A DNA stretch of 64,000 bases from Bifidobacterium avesanii (GTDB lineage Bacteria; Actinomycetota; Actinomycetes; Actinomycetales; Bifidobacteriaceae): contig NZ_WBSN01000011.1 in assembly GCF_009299475.1 (NCBI RefSeq), positions 1 to 64,000 of the forward strand. The letters run 5' to 3'. The position numbers were made by a program, and so were the translations under genes. Every line of letters begins with the position of its first letter. Within the stretch, counting starts at the first letter, position 1. Below the pieces are notes generated by a model. It was not told the DNA's origin. It searched no databases and saw only the letters and a list, made by a program, of their open reading frames with translations. Of this stretch, positions 35,403 through 43,202 are shown one piece after another.

Positions 35403-35445
35403 TCGAACCGGTTCGATAATACCGCGCACCGGCCCTTCCGCGCAA
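35403..35445 (-). promoter_or_regulatory. scrP promoter with operator O1
   Basis: On the minus strand TTGCGC (35440-35445), 18 bp, TATTAT (35416-35421). O1 (TCGAACCGGTTCGA, 35403-35416) begins at the -10 box and covers the expected transcription start. The leader would be about 180 nt and contain O2. Confidence 0.7.
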
Positions 35446-35580
35446 CTGCGGCCCCCGGCGTGTCGCGCGACCGCCCAACGCCTTCGGCTCCCGCCACGCA
35501 CCAAATCACCGCCGGGGCCCAGCCCGGTCCGCTCCGACGTTCCACCGCCGTTCCTCGCTGTCCCTCGATGTCCCTCGCTG

Positions 35581-35749
35581 TGTCTCAATCCGCCGCCATT
35601 TTCAACTTCGGATGCGAATCAGGACACGAAACCGCCGCCTTGCGTCTCAAACCGCATCCACTTTTCATTTCGGATGCGAATCGAGACACGGAACGGCCAT
35701 CACACGTCCCGGATTGCATCCGGCTTCGTCAATGGATGCGATTTGGGAC
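35581..35749. repeat. Array of 62-bp-period quasi-palindromes (locus 3)
   Basis: A right arm at 35582-35597 is followed, after a 12-nt spacer, by complete units at 35610-35659 and 35672-35721 and a left arm at 35734-35749; steps are 62 bp. Arms are GGATGCGAATCGAGAC and GTCTCAAACCGCATCC types, centres 18 nt. It fills most of the gap between scrP and mntH; 35750-35910 and 35446-35580 show no gene. Confidence 0.9.
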
Positions 35750-35910
35750 ACCAATGTGCAATGTGCATGATGAATGAACCGCGGCACCGCAGCATCACAG
35801 CGCACAATACGCACCCATGGCACCGCAATCACCCCGCGCACGGTACCGCGAGCACCCCACGGCGGCGAAGATCACGCCCTCGCGGCACAGGTCCCGCCGC
35901 CGCACCGCAA

Positions 35911-37257
35911 TCACGCCCGCCCGGTGAGCGTCAGGTACACCAGCAGCACGTTGAGCGCGATGATGAGCACCGCCACGGCGATGAAGATCACGTGCTTGAC
36001 CATGCCGTCCGCATACTGCCCCATGAGCTTACGGTCGTGCGTGTAGCGCATGAGCGGGATGATGGCGAACGGGATGCCGATCGACAGGATCACCTGCCCG
36101 ATCACCAGCGCCATCGTCGGGTTCGGCGCGAACCACAGCACCACGAGCGCCGGCACCAGCGTCACCACGCGGCACGCCCACATCGGCGCCTTGACGTGCA
36201 GCAGGCCGCGCATGATCTCCGCGCCCGCGTACGTGCCGACCGACGTGGACGACAGCGACGACGCCAGCAGGCCGATCGAGAAGATCACGCCGATCGTCGG
36301 GCCGAGCACCGCCACGATCGCGTGCTGCGCGCCCTCGATGGAATCCGTGCCGGCCATGCCGTACAGGCTGTTCGCGGCGATGAGCAGCAGCGACAGGTTC
36401 ACCGTGCCGGCGAGCAGCAGCGCCCACACCACGTCGATCTTGGAACCGCGCAGCAGCTGGCGCACGCCCGGCTTCTTCTCGCCGCCCGCGTAGTGGTCGT
36501 TGACCAGCGTGGAATGCAGGTAGATGGCGTGCGGCATCACGGTCGCGCCCAGCATGGAGGAGGCCATGAGCACCGAATCCGTGCCGTTGAACCCCGGCAC
36601 CAGACCGCCCAGCACGTCGCCCACGGACGGCGGCTGGATCACGAGGCCCGCGATGAAGCCGAACGTGATCACCAGCAGCAGCGAGATGACGATCTTCTCG
36701 AACACACGCTGCGTGCGGCCGCCCTCGAACATGAGCATCACCGTGGACACCGCGCCGATCACGCAGCCGCCGATGAACAGCGGCAGGCCGAACAGCAGGT
36801 TGAGCGCGATGGCGCCGCCGATCACCTCGGCCAGATCGGTCGCGATGGCGATCACTTCGGCCTGCATGAAGAACATGAACCGCCCGGCGTCGCTCATGCG
36901 CTCGCCGAGCAGCTGCGGCAGGGACTTGCCGGTCACGATGCCCAGCTTGGCCGACTGGTACTGGATGAGCACGCTCATGGCGTTGGCGAGCACGAGCACC
37001 CACACCAGCAGGAACCCGTAGCGCGCGCCGGACGTGATGTTCGCCGCCACGTTGCCCGGGTCCACGTACGCCACCGCCGCCACGAACGCCGGCCCCAGAA
37101 TGCTGGCCAGCGCGTGGCCCTTGTTCTTCTTGCCCCTGCCGGCCTCCAGCGCATGACCGCGCTCCACGTCAATCTCGGAGGCGCGCCCCTTCACGCCCAC
37201 GTCCACGCCCAACTGGGGGAACTGCTCGGTTTCCGTGTTGTTGTCTTCGTTCACCAT
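35911..37257 (-). CDS. mntH: NRAMP-family manganese/divalent metal transporter
   Basis: This 448-aa membrane protein imports Mn2+ (possibly Fe2+) with protons. After a hydrophilic N-terminus of about 50 residues, helix 1 carries the metal-binding motif DPGN (AVAYVDPGNVAANI) and helix 6 carries MPHAIYLHS, both diagnostic. About eleven helices follow the usual spacing. Manganese uptake is expected to matter in a genus without haem catalase, though that is background inference. The start ATG 37257 has GAAGGAAG upstream at a long distance. A weak -10 (TACAAC) is visible. The gene appears monocistronic; no MntR-type palindrome was recognised. Confidence 0.93.
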   Translation of the reverse strand: MVNEDNNTETEQFPQLGVDVGVKGRASEIDVERGHALEAGRGKKNKGHALASILGPAFVAAVAYVDPGNVAANITSGARYGFLLVWVLVLANAMSVLIQYQSAKLGIVTGKSLPQLLGERMSDAGRFMFFMQAEVIAIATDLAEVIGGAIALNLLFGLPLFIGGCVIGAVSTVMLMFEGGRTQRVFEKIVISLLLVITFGFIAGLVIQPPSVGDVLGGLVPGFNGTDSVLMASSMLGATVMPHAIYLHSTLVNDHYAGGEKKPGVRQLLRGSKIDVVWALLLAGTVNLSLLLIAANSLYGMAGTDSIEGAQHAIVAVLGPTIGVIFSIGLLASSLSSTSVGTYAGAEIMRGLLHVKAPMWACRVVTLVPALVVLWFAPNPTMALVIGQVILSIGIPFAIIPLMRYTHDRKLMGQYADGMVKHVIFIAVAVLIIALNVLLVYLTLTGRA

Positions 37258-37341
37258 GCCGATTACCGATCGCTTCCTTCTTGTCCGCCACAGTTGTACC
37301 GCAGGCGGGCGCCAAGCGTGTAACGGCGCGGGCGGCCCCGG

Positions 37342-38118
37342 CTACCGCACGGGCACGCCCTCGCCGGGGCAGTTGTGCAGCACGCCCTTCATGGCGCGCT
37401 TCTCCTCGCTGGTCACACTCAGCCCGTACTTCGCCTTGACGCCGATCTGCCGCGCCACGTACGGGCACTGGTACGCCCTGTTCTCCGGCAGCCACGCGTC
37501 CGCGGAGGCGGATCCCTTGTCCTCGTTGGCCGGCCCGTCCACGGCGAGCAGGTTGTACATGTCGTTGCCGAACTGGTAGCGCCGGGCCGTGTCCCACGTG
37601 CTCGCGCCCGACTTCCACGCGTTCTCCAGCGCCACCACGTGGTCGATCTGCACGGCCGTGCTGGTCTTCACCCCGCGCGTGAAGTGGATCGTCGCGCCGG
37701 TGTACGGGTCGTCGAGCACGCCGGTCTTCACCTTGCAGCCGCCGGCCTTGGTGTACGTCACGTCGGTCATGTCGCGCTTGAGCACGGCCTCGCGCACGTC
37801 GCACCCGTCGCCGTCGTCGTCGGTCTTGCGGAATCCGAACGCGTCGCGGTCGTACTGCGAGGCGGGCTTCGGGTTGTCCACCACGGCGAGCGTGTCCAGC
37901 GTGGTCGCGGCGTCGCCCACGGCCGTGTACGCGCCGGTGACCTCGCCCACGCCCGGGCTCACGCGCGGCAGCAGCACGCCGGCCGTCACGCCCGCGATCA
38001 CCGCGGCCACGACGAGGATCAGCACGCGCTCCAGCGGCGACGACCCCCACGCGGCGCGGCGGTACCTCGCGTTGCGGCGCGGACGGCGGGATGGGCGGCG
38101 GTATCGTCGTCCTGTCAT
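37342..38118 (-). CDS. Membrane-anchored HNH nuclease (DUF1524/GmrSD-type HNH)
   Basis: This 258-aa protein begins with a very Arg-rich segment (residues 1-24) and one membrane helix (VLILVVAAVIAGVTAGVLL, about 32-50), so the rest is probably outside the cell or tethered at the membrane. The HNH core holds the His in QIDHVVALENAWKSGA (about 150-165), the Asn in YNLLAVDGPANEDKG, and a region ending with KYGLSVTSEEKRAMKGVL. This arrangement is common in actinobacterial secreted nucleases. The start 38118 (MTGRRYRR) was chosen because the frame farther upstream overlaps the neighbour. The role could be nutrient DNA use or defence. Confidence 0.82.
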   Translation of the reverse strand: MTGRRYRRPSRRPRRNARYRRAAWGSSPLERVLILVVAAVIAGVTAGVLLPRVSPGVGEVTGAYTAVGDAATTLDTLAVVDNPKPASQYDRDAFGFRKTDDDGDGCDVREAVLKRDMTDVTYTKAGGCKVKTGVLDDPYTGATIHFTRGVKTSTAVQIDHVVALENAWKSGASTWDTARRYQFGNDMYNLLAVDGPANEDKGSASADAWLPENRAYQCPYVARQIGVKAKYGLSVTSEEKRAMKGVLHNCPGEGVPVR

Positions 38119-38186
38119 ATCGGTCCTGTTGCTCCTGTTACGCCTTCCGATGGCTTCCGATGACGGTTCCCGACGACTGTTCCCGA

Positions 38187-39056
38187 TCAGGCGTACGAGA
38201 AGGTCATCGGATCGTGGCCCATGCGCCCGTCGCCGTCCAGCGCGTCGATCGCGGCGTGCTCCTCGGCGGTGAGCGCGAAGTCGAACAGCTCGATGTTCTC
38301 GCGCTGGCGGGCCGCGTGCGTGGACTTGGGGATGATGATCGTGCCGTTCTCGACGTGCCAGCGCAGAATCACCTGCGCGGGGCTCTTGCCGTGCGCCTCG
38401 GCGATGCGCTCGATCGTGCCGTTTCCGGCCTCGAGGTCCTTGCCGCGGGCCATCGGCGAGTACGCCTCGACCGCGATGCCGTGCTCCTTGCAGTAGGCGA
38501 CGGTCTCGCGCTGCTGCCACGTCGGGTGGATCTCCAGCTGGTCGACCGCCGGCCACGCGCCGGTCTCCTCGTGCAGGCGCTCCAGATGCTCCGGCAGGAA
38601 GTTGCACACGCCGAGGGCGCGGATGCGGCCCTCGTCGCGCAGCTTGGCCATGGCCTTCCAGCTCACGTCGCTGCGCCAGTCGAACGGGGTGGGCCAGTGG
38701 ATCATGTACATGTCCACGTAGTCGAGGCGCAGGAGGCCGAGCTGGCGGTCGAACGCCCTGAGCGTGGAGTCGTAGCCCTGCTCGGAGTCGCGCAGTTTGG
38801 TCGTCATCCACAGGGACTTGCGCGCCTCGCCGGTCGTGAAGCCGGCCGCCTCGAGCGCGCGGCCCACGCCGGCCTCGTTGTTGTAGCCGGCCGCGCCGTC
38901 GATGTGGCGGTACCCGGCCGCGAGCGCCGATTCGACGACCGGCACCACGCCCTCGTCGTCGATGCGCAGCACGCCGAGGCCCACCTGCGGGATCCGGTTG
39001 CCGTCCGACAGTTCGATCATCGGCACCTGCGCCGCGGCCTTGTCCAGTTCGCTCAT
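38187..39056 (-). CDS. Aldo/keto reductase
   Basis: This 289-aa NADPH-dependent reductase of carbonyl compounds has the AKR barrel with its catalytic four: Asp in GYRHIDGAAGYNNE, Tyr in the same segment (AAGYNNE), Lys in WMTTKL and His in YMIHWP. The cofactor end shows IIIPKSTHAARQREN. The length is normal for the AKR5-like 2,5-diketo-gluconate reductase group. The start at 39056 (MSELDKAAAQ) follows GAAAGG; 25 upstream in-frame residues lack a ribosome site. It is 69 bp before the nuclease gene, same strand. The natural substrate cannot be told. Confidence 0.9.
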   Translation of the reverse strand: MSELDKAAAQVPMIELSDGNRIPQVGLGVLRIDDEGVVPVVESALAAGYRHIDGAAGYNNEAGVGRALEAAGFTTGEARKSLWMTTKLRDSEQGYDSTLRAFDRQLGLLRLDYVDMYMIHWPTPFDWRSDVSWKAMAKLRDEGRIRALGVCNFLPEHLERLHEETGAWPAVDQLEIHPTWQQRETVAYCKEHGIAVEAYSPMARGKDLEAGNGTIERIAEAHGKSPAQVILRWHVENGTIIIPKSTHAARQRENIELFDFALTAEEHAAIDALDGDGRMGHDPMTFSYA

Positions 39057-39165
39057 TGCGTCCCTTTCCTCGTCTTCCGTCAGTCTTTCGTCCGTCTTTT
39101 GCCCCGCTGCCGTTTCCCGCGCGTGGTCCACGCGTTGTCCACGCGGCGCCCGCGCGTTCCAGGCG

Positions 39166-39675
39166 TCAGCGGTAGTCCACGTCCCACGTGATGTTGCGCT
39201 CGTGCTTCATGAAGCACCACGCGGACACGCGGTCGGCGTCGGTGTCGCCCATGAGCGCGCGCACGGCGATCACGGTCTGCGCGCCGAACGGCAGGGCTTC
39301 GAAGTGCTCGTACGCGTTCCACCCGTCCACGGCCACCGCGCGGGAGTCGTGGTCGTCGGTGTAGCCGTAGCCGGCCGCGTTGGACCAGCCGAAAAAGCAC
39401 AGGCCCCAGGCGTCGTGCTCGTCCAGCTCCTTTTCGAAGGCGTCGGCGGCGGCCACGTCGGCGTCGTTCGCGCCGTACTCGCGCGCGCGGGCGTCGGCCT
39501 GATCTCGCCAGTTCTCGGGCACGGACTGCGGGCGGGCGAACGTGCGCGGCAGGGCGTCCTCGTCCACGATGCGCATCGGCGTGCCGTTGGCGGCGCCGGA
39601 GAGCAGCAGGCCCAGCATGCGGGCGGGCGCGTTCGGCGGGATGTTCTTCAGCGCCTCGGACAGATGGTCGTTCAT
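39166..39675 (-). CDS. Protein of unknown function, 169 aa
   Basis: This soluble acidic protein has no signal peptide or membrane segment. The N-terminal 55 residues (MNDHLSEALKNIPPNAPARM) are followed by an alpha-helical acidic stretch and a Trp/Tyr-rich C-terminal half (WGLCFFGWSNAAGYGYTDDHD, about 95-115; CFMKHERNITWDVDYR at the end). The start is supported by AAGGGGACC just upstream. It is divergent from the ECF transporter and 110 bp before the reductase. I do not recognise the family; immunity-like or stress proteins can look like this, but nothing here proves it. Confidence 0.65.
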   Translation of the reverse strand: MNDHLSEALKNIPPNAPARMLGLLLSGAANGTPMRIVDEDALPRTFARPQSVPENWRDQADARAREYGANDADVAAADAFEKELDEHDAWGLCFFGWSNAAGYGYTDDHDSRAVAVDGWNAYEHFEALPFGAQTVIAVRALMGDTDADRVSAWCFMKHERNITWDVDYR

Positions 39676-39818
39676 ATGGTCCCCTTAGGTTCCCTGTTTC
39701 GTTCGCGGTTCCGCGTGCGATTATATGCCGAGCCACCGCCGAGGACGGGGCCGCCGGCTCCCTGCGCCCGCCGCCGCGCCAATCCGCGCATACCATAAAA
39801 CATTTCCAAAAACAAGTA

Positions 39819-39847
39819 GTGACTTTTGCCGCGCACTGCCGTAAGGT
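39819..39847 (+). promoter_or_regulatory. Likely promoter of the ECF transporter operon
   Basis: GTGACT (39819-39824), 17 bp, TAAGGT (39842-39847), about 60 bp before the start codon of the S component. Confidence 0.45.
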
Positions 39848-39906
39848 GCGGTTTCAGTACGCCCTGAGAACGCCTTTCCGGGGCATGGCAAGGAATCGAG
39901 AAACAC

Positions 39907-40494
39907 ATGTCCAACGACAAACTCAACACACGAGACTACATCTACATCGGCGTCTACACGGTCCTCTACTTCGTGCTCATCTGCGTGGCGGCCATGATCG
40001 CGAACCTCATCCCCGGCGGCCAGCTGTTCATGGGCCTCGCCTGCGGCATCCTCGGCGGCGTGCCTTACATGCTCGTGCTCATGAAGTCCCGCCACTTCGG
40101 CGCGGTGACCATCGTCGGCGTCCTGCTCGCGCTCATCATGGGCGTCATCCACGGCAACTGGTACACCATCGTCACCGCCATCGTGGCCGGCGTGGCCGCT
40201 GACCTCATTGCCCGCGCGGGCGGCTACCGCAAGCTCGCCCTCAACGTGCTGTCCGCCGGCGTGTTCAACCTGTGGAACCTCGGCCTGTTCCTGCCGTTCT
40301 ACATCGGACGCAACGACTACCTCGCCGCGCAGGCCGCCAAGAAGGGCGCCGAGTGGGCCGAGAACATGGCCAACCTCTTCCCCACGTGGATGCTGCCGGT
40401 GATCGTCGTCATGGGCGTGGTCGGCGGCTTCGCGGGCGCGTGGATCGCCAAGGTGCTCATGAAGAAGCACTTCCAGCGCGCCGGTCTGGTCTGA
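39907..40494 (+). CDS. ECF transporter substrate-binding (S) membrane component, Trep_Strep type
   Basis: This 195-aa integral membrane protein has five or six helices (for example YIYIGVYTVLYFVLICVAAM and WMLPVIVVMGVVGGFAGAWI). It resembles the Trep_Strep S components of energy-coupling-factor importers, which bind a vitamin-like or other small ligand. AAGGAA precedes the start. It is followed after 28 bp by the T component and then by the fused ATPase, so this is a dedicated transporter rather than one that borrows a shared module. The ligand is unknown; no riboswitch was seen upstream. Confidence 0.82.
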   Translation: MSNDKLNTRDYIYIGVYTVLYFVLICVAAMIANLIPGGQLFMGLACGILGGVPYMLVLMKSRHFGAVTIVGVLLALIMGVIHGNWYTIVTAIVAGVAADLIARAGGYRKLALNVLSAGVFNLWNLGLFLPFYIGRNDYLAAQAAKKGAEWAENMANLFPTWMLPVIVVMGVVGGFAGAWIAKVLMKKHFQRAGLV

Positions 40495-40522
40495 GCCCGA
40501 GCCCCATCCCGCCCGGAATCCC

Positions 40523-41245
40523 ATGAACTTCTCCACCGCCAGCTACCGCGGCATCCTGCGGTTCGACCCGCGCACCAAGATCCTGTTCACGCTCACCGTG
40601 GGCGCGTTCTGCCTGACCATGCTCGGCGGGTCCGCCCCCGCGGCGTCCGCGGTCCGCGGCGCACTCACCGTGGTCTCCTTCCTGCTGCTCGCGGTGAGCG
40701 GCCGCCCCCGCGCGGCGCTGGTGTTTCTGGTCTGGCTGGGCGTCGCCTACGCGGCGGCGGAGTGGCTGCTGCCCCACGTGGGCGGCTTCCTCGGCTGGTT
40801 CATCTACGCGACGCTGGGCATGACCACGCAGACGCTGCCCAGCGCCATCGCCTCCTACTGGCTGCTGTTCACCACCACGGCCGGCGAGCTCATCGCCGCC
40901 CTGCAGCGCGCCCGGGTGCCGCAGGCGGTCACCATCCCGCTGGCCGTCATGTTCCGCTTCTTCCCCACCGTGGTGGGCGAGGCCCGGCAGATCAACGACG
41001 CCATGCGCATGCGCGGCGTGCATCTGGGCGGCGGCAAGGCGTCCGAGATGTTCGAGTACCGCGTGGTGCCCATGGTCACGAACTCGGTGAAGATCGCCGA
41101 CGAGCTCAGCCAGGCGGCCCTGACGCGCGGCCTCGGCGCGGCCCCCACGCGCACCAGCATCGCGCGCATCGGCTTCGGATGGCAGGACTGGCTGCTCGCC
41201 GCCGGCTGCGCGGCCTGTTTCGCGGCCCTTGCGCTGCCTTGGTGA
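40523..41245 (+). CDS. ECF transporter transmembrane (T) component
   Basis: This 240-aa protein is the EcfT/CbiQ-type scaffold linking the S component to the ATPases. N-terminal helices (TKILFTLTVGAFCLTMLG) are followed by the cytosolic coupling helices, with two Ala-Arg-Gly-type signatures recognisable as MRMRGVHLG and LTRGLGA. AVMFRFFPTVVGEARQINDAM is also typical. It starts 28 bp after the S component, with only a weak ribosome site. The ATPase follows after 167 bp that contain a large potential stem. Confidence 0.86.
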   Translation: MNFSTASYRGILRFDPRTKILFTLTVGAFCLTMLGGSAPAASAVRGALTVVSFLLLAVSGRPRAALVFLVWLGVAYAAAEWLLPHVGGFLGWFIYATLGMTTQTLPSAIASYWLLFTTTAGELIAALQRARVPQAVTIPLAVMFRFFPTVVGEARQINDAMRMRGVHLGGGKASEMFEYRVVPMVTNSVKIADELSQAALTRGLGAAPTRTSIARIGFGWQDWLLAAGCAACFAALALPW

Positions 41246-41255
41246 TCGCCGATGG

Positions 41256-41382
41256 CGATTTCTGACCGCGCCCGCCATGTAACCGGCATTGATCGCCGCG
41301 CCGGAACGGCCATTTCCGGGCTTTCGCACTTGCCCACGCCGGTGCGGCACGGCCTTTGCCGAGCGCGTTAGGTCAGAAATCG
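41256..41382 (+). ncRNA. Possible structured RNA inside the ECF operon
   Basis: CGATTTCTGACC plus GCGC (41256-41271) pairs perfectly with GCGC plus GGTCAGAAATCG (41363-41366, 41371-41382), leaving only a 4-nt bulge and closing a 91-nt interior. The right arm ends 30 nt before the ATPase start. It could be a cis-regulatory RNA, an attenuator or a small inserted element. No known riboswitch class was recognised. Confidence 0.4.
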
Positions 41383-41412
41383 AATCCCTCCCGCATGAAA
41401 GGGTTTTCACGG

Positions 41413-43032
41413 ATGATTCACTTCGATCAGGTGACGTTTGAATACGCCGGGGACGCGCACACCGGCGTCTACGACCTCAACGGCGAGATCAAATCCGGCG
41501 AGACGCTGCTGCTGTGCGGCGATTCGGGCTGCGGAAAGACCACGGTCACGCGACTGATCAACGGACTCGCCCCGCACTACTTCGACGGCACGCTCACCGG
41601 GCACGTCGCCGTGGCCGGGCTCGACACCGCCTCCGCACCGGGCGGCCTCGCCGCGATCGCCCGCCATGTGGGCTCGGTGTTCCAGAACCCGAAGAGCCAG
41701 TTCTTCACCCTGGACGTGACCGGCGAGCTGGCCTTCGCCTGCGAGAACTTCCAGATGCCTCCGGACGAGATCCGCACGCGCATCGCCTCGGTGGCCGCGG
41801 ACTTCCACATGGAGGACCTGCTCGACCGCCCGATCACCAACCTGTCCGGCGGGCAGAAGCAGAAGGTGGCCTGCGCGTCGGTGTCCACGGCCGGCCCGGA
41901 CGTGCTCGTGCTCGACGAGCCGAGCAGCAACCTCGACGCGCGGGCCATCGCGGACCTGCGCGCGATCATCGCCCTGTGGAAACGGCAGGGCAAGACCGTG
42001 GTGATCGCCGAGCACCGCCTCTACTGGCTCGACGGGCTCATCGACCGCGCATGGTACCTGCGCCACGGCCGGCTCGAGCGCGAGATGACCGGGGACGAGC
42101 TGCGCGGCCTGTCCGACGCCGAGCGGCGCGAACTCGGTCTGCGCCCCGTCCGCGCGGAGCAGATCGTGGGCACGGTCTCCGCCGCCGATTCCGCCGCCGA
42201 TTCCGCGTTTGGCTCCGCGCCGGAGACCGCGCGATCCTATGCCGTCGACCATTTCTCCTACACCTACCGCCGCGCCAAGCAGCCCACGCTGGACGTGCCG
42301 CACGCGCTGCTGCCCGCCGGCCGCGTCACGGCGGTCACCGGCTTCAACGGCGCCGGCAAGTCCACGTTCGTCCGCTGCCTGCAGGGGCTCGACCGCCGCT
42401 GCAAGGGCACGCTGGCGCCGCCAGCCATGCCGCCGTCGGGCGCGGCTTCCGCAACGGCCGCGACGCCCGGCACCGACGCCAAACCGGTCAAGCCCGCCAA
42501 GCCCCTCGACCGCAAGGCCCGCCTCAACGCCTGCTTCACCGTGCTGCAGGACGTCAACTGCGAGCTGTTCACCGAATCGGTGCTCGACGAGGTGCTGCTC
42601 GCCATGCCGGAACGCGACGGTTCAGGCGATGAGCCGACCGGCCCCGCGGCCCGCGAGACGAAGGCGCGAAGCATCCTCGCCGACCTCGACCTCGCCGAGG
42701 TGGCCGACCGCCATCCGCTGTCCCTGTCCGGCGGACAGAAGCAGCGCGTGGCCATCGCCGCCGCGTTGGCGTCCGGGCGCGACATCGTGATCTTCGACGA
42801 GCCGACCAGCGGCCTCGACATGCGCCACATGCGCGAGGTGGCCGGCCTGCTGCGCAGCCTCGCCGCCTCCGGCCGCACGGTGGTCGTGGTGACGCACGAC
42901 CCCGAGTTCGCGCTTGCGGCGGCGGACGGCGTGCTCGCCATCGACCGTGGCAGGGTCACGGGCTCCTACGCGTTCGACGCCGCCGGCGCCCGCCGCCTCG
43001 CCGCGTTCCTCACCGCCAAGGTGACCGCCTGA
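41413..43032 (+). CDS. Fused double ATPase of the ECF transporter
   Basis: This 539-aa protein combines the two ECF ATPases. Domain 1 shows Walker A CGDSGCGKTT, Q-loop FQNPKSQFF, signature LSGGQKQK and Walker B VLVLDEPSSNLD. Domain 2 shows GFNGAGKST, LSGGQKQR and IVIFDEPTSGLD. A Pro/Ala-rich insert (SGAASATAATPGTDAKP, near 355-375) interrupts domain 2 after Walker A. The start 41413 (MIHFDQVTFEY) was chosen for AAAGGG 9 nt upstream. It follows the S and T genes and completes the transporter. Confidence 0.9.
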   Translation: MIHFDQVTFEYAGDAHTGVYDLNGEIKSGETLLLCGDSGCGKTTVTRLINGLAPHYFDGTLTGHVAVAGLDTASAPGGLAAIARHVGSVFQNPKSQFFTLDVTGELAFACENFQMPPDEIRTRIASVAADFHMEDLLDRPITNLSGGQKQKVACASVSTAGPDVLVLDEPSSNLDARAIADLRAIIALWKRQGKTVVIAEHRLYWLDGLIDRAWYLRHGRLEREMTGDELRGLSDAERRELGLRPVRAEQIVGTVSAADSAADSAFGSAPETARSYAVDHFSYTYRRAKQPTLDVPHALLPAGRVTAVTGFNGAGKSTFVRCLQGLDRRCKGTLAPPAMPPSGAASATAATPGTDAKPVKPAKPLDRKARLNACFTVLQDVNCELFTESVLDEVLLAMPERDGSGDEPTGPAARETKARSILADLDLAEVADRHPLSLSGGQKQRVAIAAALASGRDIVIFDEPTSGLDMRHMREVAGLLRSLAASGRTVVVVTHDPEFALAAADGVLAIDRGRVTGSYAFDAAGARRLAAFLTAKVTA

Positions 43033-43202
43033 CCGCGCGGGCGCCGGACTCCCGTACGCGGCCGGACGCGACCCCGGCGCCGTCCGACCAAACACGGCAA
43101 ACCATTTTTGTAGGTTTCCACAAATCCGCGCCCGCCCGCGTTTGCCTACCATGGCGATATTGGATAGCCATATACGGCCCCGTGAATCGAAGGATGACAG
43201 GC

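Noticed and set aside
38119-38811. N-terminal extension of the HNH nuclease frame
   Set aside because: The longer frame runs antiparallel-free through the aldo/keto reductase gene on the same strand and has no ribosome site; the start at 38118 fits the membrane helix.
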